Shown here one piece after another: positions 1 through 4,295 of a stretch of DNA of 5,700 nucleotides. Below the pieces are notes generated by a model. That model was given only the letters and a program-made list of their open reading frames with translations, had not been told where the DNA came from and searched no databases. A program made the translations under genes and the position numbers. This DNA comes from DASWIV01 sp036397475 (GTDB taxonomy: Bacteria > JAJVIF01 > JAPKYR01): positions 1-5,700 of the forward strand of contig DASWIV010000162.1 of NCBI GenBank assembly GCA_036397475.1. The letters run 5' to 3'. Positions within the stretch are counted from its first letter, which is position 1, and every line of letters starts with the position of its first letter.

Positions 1-444
1 GTGGTAATATACAATTACTGGCAAATGCCGACCGCACCTCAAAAATCCACCCCTGAAAAAATTCCCCTTGTATTAAGGACCATTGGATTCACATTGATGC
101 TTGTTTCCTGGTGGATACTCGCACTTGAGGTCCCATATAGAAATCTCTATAAAATAATTATCGAGGGACGTGGAGGATTATCTCAGTTCCCCAATATAAG
201 TGTTTTTGCATTTAAATTCAGTGAGCAGATGGTTACTTTCCACCGGCTGCATGGAATTATCGGGATAATCATTTTGGTCGCTGCGTATTTCATCCTTTCC
301 AGGCGAGTAGACAGTTGGGATATCTGGGGCAGGTGGATTTACAAGTTTTCCTTCGGAGTGCTTTATTTCATACTTTACGGACTCTTTCTTGTCATGTTTA
401 TAGGAGTTGAACTTCCCCTGACAGCCGCACGGAATATCCAATGA
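1..444 (+). CDS. small integral membrane protein upstream of nusB, possibly partial at its 5' end
   Basis: I do not recognise the family. The frame is open from the first base of the window and could continue to the left; a GTG at 1 and an ATG at 25 are possible starts, but no Shine-Dalgarno site is visible before either. The product (up to 147 residues) has three strongly hydrophobic segments at about residues 22-43, 83-101 and 112-136. They are separated by a roughly 40-residue polar loop containing EGRGG and by a short basic loop (SRRVDSWDIWGR). The second segment is preceded by FHRLHG with two histidines (81 and 84), which could be functional or could simply cap the helix. The stop codon overlaps the nusB start in ATGA, so the two are almost certainly co-transcribed and translationally coupled. 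No catalytic motif is seen. Coding status is well supported by length, hydrophobic pattern and overlap; function is unknown. Confidence 0.75.
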   Translation: MVIYNYWQMPTAPQKSTPEKIPLVLRTIGFTLMLVSWWILALEVPYRNLYKIIIEGRGGLSQFPNISVFAFKFSEQMVTFHRLHGIIGIIILVAAYFILSRRVDSWDIWGRWIYKFSFGVLYFILYGLFLVMFIGVELPLTAARNIQ

Positions 445-908
445 AAGAAACAAACAGCGATACGCAAACCACGTCGCGACGCAAGACACGGGAGATGGCT
501 CTCGCCTGCTGTTACGAGATCGAGATCGGGAAAGGAGATGCCGAAAGCGTTGTCGCGAGGACGATTGAATCGCAGGAAATTAAAGGGAAGGCGCGCGAAT
601 TTCTCGAAGACTGGGTGAATCTTGTTGTCCGGCATACCGAAGAGCTTGATGAAATTATCGGTGAACTTGCCAGGGGCTGGACACTTGAACGCATCGCGAA
701 AATCGACCTGATTGTCCTGAGAATGGCGATGGTCGAGTTGCTTTTGTCAATTGAGGATCCGTCGCCGCCTGACGCTGTCAGCATCAATGAGGCCATTGTG
801 CTCGCCAAGAAATTCTCGACTCCGGACAGCGGTAAATTTGTTAACGGGATACTGGCGACAATCGTAAACGAGAGAGAAAAGTACGCAGAACGGTTGAAGA
901 AAAAATAA
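441..908 (+). CDS. nusB: transcription antitermination protein NusB
   Basis: The 155-residue product matches NusB in length and in ordered motifs. It has an N-terminal RRKTREMALACCYEIE (13-28), the family R-x2-RE-x-A-L-x2-YE-type helix. A central GWTLERIAKIDLIVLRMAMVEL (79-100) corresponds to the W-x-L-x-R-I-x3-D-x2-I-L-R-x-A-x2-E-L signature, and VSINEAIVLAKKFSTPDSGKFVNGIL (113-138) to the V-x-I-N-E-A-x2-L-A-K-x-F ... F-V-N-G-x-L signature. In the family, NusB binds the boxA RNA element together with NusE (ribosomal protein S10) and joins the cytoplasmic antitermination complex that sustains rRNA transcription. The ATG overlaps the upstream membrane-protein stop codon (ATGA), implying coupled translation; no independent strong Shine-Dalgarno site is seen. 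The lysine-rich C-terminus (RLKKK) is encoded by an A-rich stretch that also supplies the U-tract of the terminator of the opposing gene. Nothing looks damaged or truncated. Confidence 0.96.
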   Translation: MKETNSDTQTTSRRKTREMALACCYEIEIGKGDAESVVARTIESQEIKGKAREFLEDWVNLVVRHTEELDEIIGELARGWTLERIAKIDLIVLRMAMVELLLSIEDPSPPDAVSINEAIVLAKKFSTPDSGKFVNGILATIVNEREKYAERLKKK

Positions 909-933
909 AAAAAGACCGGATAATATTCCGGTC
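898..933 (-). terminator. intrinsic terminator of the Cys/His-rich gene
   Basis: A perfect 7-bp stem (gaccgga 914-920 with tccggtc 927-933, loop taatat) is followed on the minus strand by a long T-rich tract (complement of about 898-913). It lies 37 bases past the stop codon of the minus-strand gene. On the plus strand the hairpin is followed by ctgaatactc, with no T-tract, so it should act only leftward. The T-tract overlaps the last codons of nusB, so the two convergent transcripts overlap at their 3' ends. Confidence 0.8.
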
Positions 934-970
934 CTGAATACTCAAAAAAGTGCTTTGGAGCCTGCGAATT

Positions 971-1627
971 CTACACATCCCCCGAACTCTGTTCCATTCC
1001 TTCCATCATCATTTCGATGGTGCCAATGAAACCGTCGACACATTCCGCTTCTTCGGCCGAAAGATGGCATCCACTGATTTCACACTCTGCAGTATGAACG
1101 TGGTGGCATCCTTCAAGGAGCAAGTTCGCCATGGTTGTGCAGTGAGGACGGCACTCGTCGGTGCAATAATGCCCGTGTGATTCCGCAAAAGCTGTCATGC
1201 ATGTTGAATCGTGCTCGTGATCAGGATCGTCACCATGTCCGCAGACCTCGCTGACCATTGAGTTGATGTTACCCTGGTAATATTCCACGCAGGCGATCGA
1301 GTGCGCGTGAGTGCAGGTGTCGCCTTCGGCTTCCGCATCGTGATTGTGGCAGGAAGGCTTGTCGCCGGAATCGGCCGATGAATGCTCATGCTCTTCTTCC
1401 GAACCGCCCATTCCACAGTGTCCACAATGCTTTGATGTATCTTCGAGTTTGCACGAAGCCGCATATGATTCCGACATTTCGTCACCGCAGGATATCCCGC
1501 ATTTATAAGCGGACGATTTATCGGGCTGGCTGCTATCCGATGCAGCGGCAGACGCTGCTACCGCCGTAAGTCCGATAACCATGGCCAGTAAGGCAATTAT
1601 GGCTCGAAGATTTTGATTTTTTTTCAT
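971..1627 (-). CDS. exported Cys/His-rich protein, putative metal-binding
   Basis: I do not recognise a named family. The start is ATG with GGAGGA (complement of 1638-1643) ten bases upstream. Residues 1-29 form a Sec signal peptide: a KKN basic start, a hydrophobic core, and an Ala-rich end with likely cleavage near ASAAA-SD. The mature part of about 190 residues holds 17 cysteines and 18 histidines plus many Asp/Glu. Clusters include CGISC (43-47), HCGHC (67-71), SCHNH (92-96), CTHAHSIAC (105-113), CGHG with HEH (129-139), CTDECRPHC (155-163), CHHVHTAEC (174-182) and CHLS (187-190). The exact pattern C-x-H-x-H-x3-C occurs twice. A segment beginning CVEYYQGNINSM (113-124) is echoed by CVDGFIGTIEMM (196-207), suggesting internal duplication. 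The C-terminus is Met-rich. Soft-metal (copper or zinc) storage or scavenging in the periplasm is an inference; cysteine spacing of the CxxxC type on helices recalls Csp-type copper storage proteins, but the match is not close enough to assign. A disulfide-rich structural protein is the alternative. The exported thioredoxin next door fits either role. Confidence 0.85.
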   Translation of the reverse strand: MKKNQNLRAIIALLAMVIGLTAVAASAAASDSSQPDKSSAYKCGISCGDEMSESYAASCKLEDTSKHCGHCGMGGSEEEHEHSSADSGDKPSCHNHDAEAEGDTCTHAHSIACVEYYQGNINSMVSEVCGHGDDPDHEHDSTCMTAFAESHGHYCTDECRPHCTTMANLLLEGCHHVHTAECEISGCHLSAEEAECVDGFIGTIEMMMEGMEQSSGDV

Positions 1628-1703
1628 ACGTTATTTGTCCTCCGTATTTCGTAACTTAAAATTTTATATTATTTAACAGAAGTTAAATATTATTAAGGTT
1701 AGT

Positions 1704-1733
1704 ATTATACATGGATGTCAGACGAATTGTACA
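1704..1733 (-). promoter_or_regulatory. probable sigma-70-type promoter of the Cys/His-rich gene
   Basis: On the minus strand a perfect TATAAT (complement of 1704-1709) lies 18 bp from TGTACA (complement of 1728-1733), which matches four of six bases of TTGACA. Transcription would begin near 1697, giving a leader of about 70 bases that is very AT-rich and ends with the GGAGGA ribosome site. No clear operator palindrome is seen. Support is by consensus only. Confidence 0.5.
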
Positions 1734-1744
1734 GCACTTATAAT
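1715..1744 (+). promoter_or_regulatory. possible divergent plus-strand promoter
   Basis: A perfect TATAAT at 1739-1744 lies 18 bp after ATGTCA (1715-1720), a four-of-six match to TTGACA. It overlaps and opposes the minus-strand promoter at 1704-1733. A transcript would begin near 1751 and run through the 1772-1802 hairpin into a 30-codon reading frame at 1847-1939. In AT-rich intergenic DNA a chance TATAAT is common, so this is tentative. Confidence 0.25.
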
Positions 1745-1760
1745 ATTCAAAATTCAGGCG

Positions 1761-1802
1761 AAAAAACAAAAGTCACCGGATATGGCATCCATTTCCGGTG
1801 AC
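1761..1802 (-). terminator. strong minus-strand intrinsic terminator without an obvious gene
   Basis: A 9-bp perfect stem (gtcaccgga 1772-1780 with tccggtgac 1794-1802) continues, after one T-T mismatch, into a further 4-bp stem (atgg 1782-1785 with ccat 1789-1792) closed by a 3-base loop. On the minus strand it is followed at once by TTTTGTTTTTT (complement of 1761-1771). This is a textbook terminator for leftward transcription, yet the thioredoxin gene already has its own terminator about 200 bases to the right. It is therefore either a second, tandem terminator or the end of a small separate transcript from 1803-2000. Confidence 0.75.
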
Positions 1803-2000
1803 GGGACGAGTCAAATTGCAGATTCGCTCGTTATAACTCTAAGGAAATGCTTAAAAAGGCTGTTCATGAATCAATGCTGAAAATTCTTGCAAAACTCAAT
1901 TTAACAGAATCCTTCTCCTTCGGATCCCGTATCAATTAACCTGTGCAACCTTTCAGAGTCGATAAGCTCTGGAAAGGTTCGCATCAGGTGAAAAAAATAA
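1803..2000. other. intergenic island between two minus-strand terminators; candidate small RNA or micro-ORF
   Basis: No conventional gene is present. A strong hairpin spans 1944-1983: tgcaacctttcagag pairs with ctctggaaaggttcgca with two single-base bulges and an 8-base loop. It has no T-tract on either side, so it is not a typical terminator. A plus-strand frame 1847-1939 encodes 30 residues starting MLKKAVHESMLKILAKL, amphipathic in appearance, but AAGG is only two bases from its ATG. A minus-strand frame 1901-1984 encodes 27 residues (starts MRTFPELIDSERLHRLI, ends GEGFC) and has no ribosome site. The two share codon boundaries, so one may be a shadow of the other. I cannot tell which strand, if any, is functional. 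Confidence 0.35.
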
Positions 2001-2022
2001 ACAAAAAACCGCCTCGCGGCGG
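1991..2022 (-). terminator. intrinsic terminator of the thioredoxin gene
   Basis: A GC-rich 5-bp stem (ccgcc 2009-2013 with ggcgg 2018-2022) reads on the minus strand as a hairpin closed by a stable GCGA (GNRA) tetraloop. It is followed by TTTTTTGTTTATTTTTTT (complement of 1991-2008). It lies 23 bases beyond the thioredoxin stop codon. It has no T-tract on the plus strand. Confidence 0.88.
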
Positions 2023-2045
2023 CTTAAATTGCAGAAATTACATGA

Positions 2046-2627
2046 TCATTCTTCCGCAGTAGCTTCCTCGACTGCTTCTAGTCCAAGCTCCTCAGCGAAC
2101 ATTGTGCTCAGGTCCATGGTATCGTCGTACCCAACGTGCACATTAGCTATCGTGCCGTCGGTGTTGATCAGGATCATGGTTGGAATACCCCTGATTGCGT
2201 AAGGTGTTGAAATCGCCCTTGCGTAATCGTGTATAACCGGATACGCCATATTGTTCGCTTCCATAAATCCCAGGACTTCTTCTTCTTTGTCTTCATCGTC
2301 CAGCGAGATGCCGAGGACGTAAACCTGGTCTTTGTATGATTCATAAAATTCAACCAGGCTTGGGATAGACGCGCGGCAGGGAGGGCACCATGTTGCCCAG
2401 AAATCGATTACTACCGGCTTGTCCAGTTCAGAAAGCGTGTATTCGACACCGGCAAGAGAATCCGCGGTAAAATCCGGGGGAGTATCTCCGGTGGCCAGTT
2501 CTTTAGGCTCGGTTGCAAGCGATGCTGAATCGCCGTTCTGGGCGAATGCCACAAGGCCGGCTGAGATCAGAAGGGCTGCAACAGCCAGAAATAAAATTGA
2601 CGTGATATAGGTTGAGTTAATTTTCAT
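2046..2627 (-). CDS. exported TlpA/ResA-type thiol-disulfide oxidoreductase
   Basis: The 193-residue product begins with a signal peptide (KINSTY, then a hydrophobic core to about residue 28, with likely cleavage at VAFA-QN after residue 29), so it acts outside the cytoplasmic membrane. A thioredoxin-fold domain of the AhpC/TSA-Redoxin type follows. It shows a GDTPPDFTADSLAG entry strand (47-60), KPVVIDFWATWCPPC with redox cysteines 81 and 84, VLGISLDDE (about 105-113), the cis-proline loop RGIPT with Pro149, and an INTDGTI strand (154-160). The WCPPC motif and this order are typical of TlpA, ResA and CcmG relatives, which reduce disulfides for cytochrome c maturation or metal-protein assembly. 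The start at 2627 is preferred because AGGAG (complement of 2635-2639) sits seven bases upstream; an in-frame ATG at 2663 would add 12 residues without a ribosome site and would mask the signal peptide. The acidic tail (EAVEEATAEE) is unremarkable. No cytochrome c genes are in view, so the substrate is unknown; the Cys/His-rich protein at 971-1627 is a candidate. Confidence 0.93.
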   Translation of the reverse strand: MKINSTYITSILFLAVAALLISAGLVAFAQNGDSASLATEPKELATGDTPPDFTADSLAGVEYTLSELDKPVVIDFWATWCPPCRASIPSLVEFYESYKDQVYVLGISLDDEDKEEEVLGFMEANNMAYPVIHDYARAISTPYAIRGIPTMILINTDGTIANVHVGYDDTMDLSTMFAEELGLEAVEEATAEE

Positions 2628-2648
2628 ATACTTTCTCCTGTTCAATAA

Positions 2649-2654
2649 ATTATA
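2649..2654 (-). promoter_or_regulatory. probable -10 box of the thioredoxin gene
   Basis: A perfect TATAAT on the minus strand lies 22 bases before the start codon at 2627. No good -35 box is found at 16-18 bp; TTATCT at 19 bp and TGTCAG at 14 bp are poor. Transcription from here would leave a leader of only about 15 bases, just enough to include the AGGAG site. Confidence 0.4.
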
Positions 2655-2749
2655 GGATAGCATAAAAGCTGACAGATAAGACCATCATTTGACATAAAAG
2701 GTTGTATACATCCGCCTCTTCTATCCTTTTATTTTATTTGGAATGGACG

Positions 2750-2778
2750 TCACATGCAAATGTGATGCGGATTTTTTT
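2750..2778 (+). terminator. terminator-like or attenuator-like hairpin in the divergent gap
   Basis: The 6-bp stem tcacat (2750-2755) with atgtga (2760-2765), closed by a gcaa tetraloop, is followed by tgcgga and a run of seven T (2772-2778). A second, outer pairing is possible between atccgc (2710-2715) and gcggat (2767-2772), which would place the T-run directly after the stem. No plus-strand gene ends to its left, so it would act on a leader transcript or a small RNA. The only nearby promoter-like element is an isolated TTGACA at 2689-2694 with no matching -10 box. Confidence 0.35.
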
Positions 2779-2810
2779 CATTATATTAGGAATACCCCAG
2801 GTAAACACCC

Positions 2811-3076
2811 TGCGATACACATAAGCGTTTGTTTAGTGGGATCGCATGGATTCTTAAACAGAATTAATCTCTCAGATTGAGAGAATCCGGCAGAATACAC
2901 GTTTCGGGTGTATTAAGGTCAAACTATCCCACGCACCAGGAAAAGTCGCTGAATCCCTTTATTCAAAGGCGTTTCAGAGCCTTCCCGCGCCATATTTCCT
3001 CCCATTGTTCATCATGGTACGCTTACTGCACAGTATGAGGCAGTACAAAATCCTAAGCCTTTGAGGAGGCACAGCC
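2811..3076 (+). promoter_or_regulatory. hairpin-rich presumed leader of the PPC lipoprotein gene
   Basis: The stretch contains no gene but a succession of stem-loops. Tgcgat 2811-2816 pairs with atcgca 2841-2846. Ggattct 2848-2854 pairs with agaatcc 2882-2888, competing with tctctc 2868-2873 and gagaga 2879-2884. Aatacac 2894-2900 pairs with gtgtatt 2908-2914. A two-step stem at 2949-2977 is ctgaa with ttcag enclosing ccttt with aaagg. Caaaggc (2964-2970), inside the last hairpin, is also perfectly complementary to gcctttg (3057-3063), which abuts the GAGGAGG ribosome site at 3063-3069. This gives a possible switch between a local hairpin and partial sequestration of the ribosome site. No clear promoter was located. 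The pairings are real in the sequence; the regulatory role is inferred. Confidence 0.35.
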
Positions 3077-4177
3077 ATGAAATCACTAAAACACCTCTTA
3101 CTAGTCTTATCCCTGATTGTTATTAACTCGTTCGCAGGCATCGCCTGTACAAGTGGGGGTAATAATCCTGTTACCGGCGGTATGGATAATACCGGCGATA
3201 ATGGAACCGGCACTACTGACCAGACCGATGTCGACAGGTCCAGCCAGGTTGTTTTCTACGACGTCGGCGAAGCGGAACCAAACGACGACATTCTGAACGC
3301 CAACACATTCTTCAATGCTAACCGGTTCTCAGGACATGTGGACGCGGTTTCAGACGCAAACGATTACTATAAAACGACGCTTTACGAAGACGGCGCGATA
3401 TATTCCAGACTCAGCTGGATGTCCTCAGATTGGCTCAACGTCTACCTTTATGATGAAATGCTGACGCCTATCACTTACCTGAATGGCGACACTGGCAGCG
3501 CGAAAGAGCTCTGGAGCGACATTCTTCCTGCGGGCGATTACTACATTCGAGTCAAGGCGATCACCGGATCTTCCGATTACTCCATTCAGTTCGGCCGCGG
3601 ACAGCAGATGGACGAACCCGGAAATGACAACATACTTACCACCGGGCTTGATTATGACATGATCGATGGTGAATACCTGATCAGTGTCGTGGACGAGGAC
3701 GAAGATTTCGTCGACCACATCAAGGTCGAAGTTACAGCCCCGCAGACCAGGCTTGATATTACCCTTGACTGGCTCGGTATGGTGACTTCCGATCTGGATC
3801 TCTACCTGTACGACTCAGGCGGATCACTGCTGAGTTCCGAAACAGGATCAGCTCATCCCAAGAGCCTCCTGAGCGAAAAACTCGCGGTTGGCGTTTACTA
3901 CATCAAGATCCAGGCTACTAACGTCGGTGGGATTTACTTCCTGCACGTCGACAAGCATGAACTGATCAATCCTCCGCCACCGTGGCTCTTCGAAAAGTAC
4001 TACTTCATCCCGATCATTCCTCCGATCCCGGAACCATGCCTCAGCTGCCCATGGTTCGACTTCGGTCCCGAGTTGTTCGACCCGACAGTAGTTCTCCCGC
4101 CTCAGTTCCGACCGGATGGTCCTTTCGATGGCGGACATGAATTCGATATGCCGGAACTGCCCCAGATGGGACATTAA
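3077..4177 (+). CDS. secreted lipoprotein with two PPC (pre-peptidase C-terminal) domains
   Basis: The ATG is set by GAGGAGG (3063-3069) seven bases upstream. The 366-residue product begins with a signal peptide (KSLKH, then a hydrophobic core). FAGIAC with Cys24 is a plausible though imperfect lipobox, because Gly rather than Leu is at -3. A low-complexity Gly/Asn/Asp/Thr linker follows (25-55). Domain one (about 65-175) has the PPC hallmarks: EAEPNDDILNA, FSGHVDAVSDANDYYK, WLNVYLYDE, LPAGDYYIRVKA and a closing DYSIQF strand. Domain two (about 182-291) repeats the plan with GNDNILTTG, DEDEDFVDHIKV, SDLDLYLYDSGG and LAVGVYYIKIQA. PPC domains usually sit beside secreted peptidases as binding or secretion modules, but no peptidase domain is present. 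The last 70 residues are rich in Pro, Phe, Trp and acidic residues, with PPPPW, a CLSC pair (321, 324) and a final MGH, and match nothing I know. A cell-surface binding or structural role is likely. The gene appears monocistronic. Confidence 0.88.
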   Translation: MKSLKHLLLVLSLIVINSFAGIACTSGGNNPVTGGMDNTGDNGTGTTDQTDVDRSSQVVFYDVGEAEPNDDILNANTFFNANRFSGHVDAVSDANDYYKTTLYEDGAIYSRLSWMSSDWLNVYLYDEMLTPITYLNGDTGSAKELWSDILPAGDYYIRVKAITGSSDYSIQFGRGQQMDEPGNDNILTTGLDYDMIDGEYLISVVDEDEDFVDHIKVEVTAPQTRLDITLDWLGMVTSDLDLYLYDSGGSLLSSETGSAHPKSLLSEKLAVGVYYIKIQATNVGGIYFLHVDKHELINPPPPWLFEKYYFIPIIPPIPEPCLSCPWFDFGPELFDPTVVLPPQFRPDGPFDGGHEFDMPELPQMGH

Positions 4178-4211
4178 AAAAAGTCAGAACGCAATTGAGC
4201 CTCCTCCCACT

Positions 4212-4244
4212 TGCCCCCGAAAAATCGGGGGCAGTTTTGTTTTG
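4212..4244 (+). terminator. intrinsic terminator of the PPC lipoprotein gene
   Basis: A perfect 9-bp GC-rich stem (tgcccccga 4212-4220 with tcgggggca 4225-4233) with an AAAA loop is followed by gttttgttttg. It lies 35 bases past the lipoprotein stop codon. The frame at 4296 would therefore need its own promoter, and none is evident. Confidence 0.93.
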
Positions 4245-4295
4245 AGAAAGATTCATGTCCCTGACAGGTATTATCATCCGCTGAAAATTTGACAA

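Noticed and set aside
914..933. Hairpin as the nusB terminator
   Set aside because: No T-tract follows on the plus strand; the T-tract lies on the other side and serves the minus-strand gene.
971..1627. Assignment to Csp copper-storage proteins, a metallothionein or a ferredoxin
   Set aside because: The cysteine spacing does not match the CxxCxxC...CP pattern of ferredoxins, the protein is too long and His-rich for a metallothionein, and the Csp helix pattern is only partly present.
1772..1802. Hairpin as a riboswitch or operator for the Cys/His-rich gene
   Set aside because: It lies upstream of the likely promoter at 1704-1733, and the adjoining T-tract makes a terminator the simpler reading.
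2628..2663. Upstream in-frame ATG at 2663 as the thioredoxin start
   Set aside because: It adds 12 residues ahead of the signal peptide, has no ribosome site and lies upstream of the TATAAT box; the start at 2627 has AGGAG at seven bases.
2689..2710. TTGACA at 2689 with TATACA at 2705 as a promoter
   Set aside because: The spacer is only 10 bp and no -10 box is found at 16-18 bp.
4037..4048. CLSC in the lipoprotein tail as a thioredoxin-like redox motif
   Set aside because: There is no thioredoxin fold around it; it sits in a proline-rich, probably unstructured tail.
3077..4177. Secreted peptidase
   Set aside because: Only PPC-type domains are present; no catalytic triad or metal-binding HExxH motif is seen.
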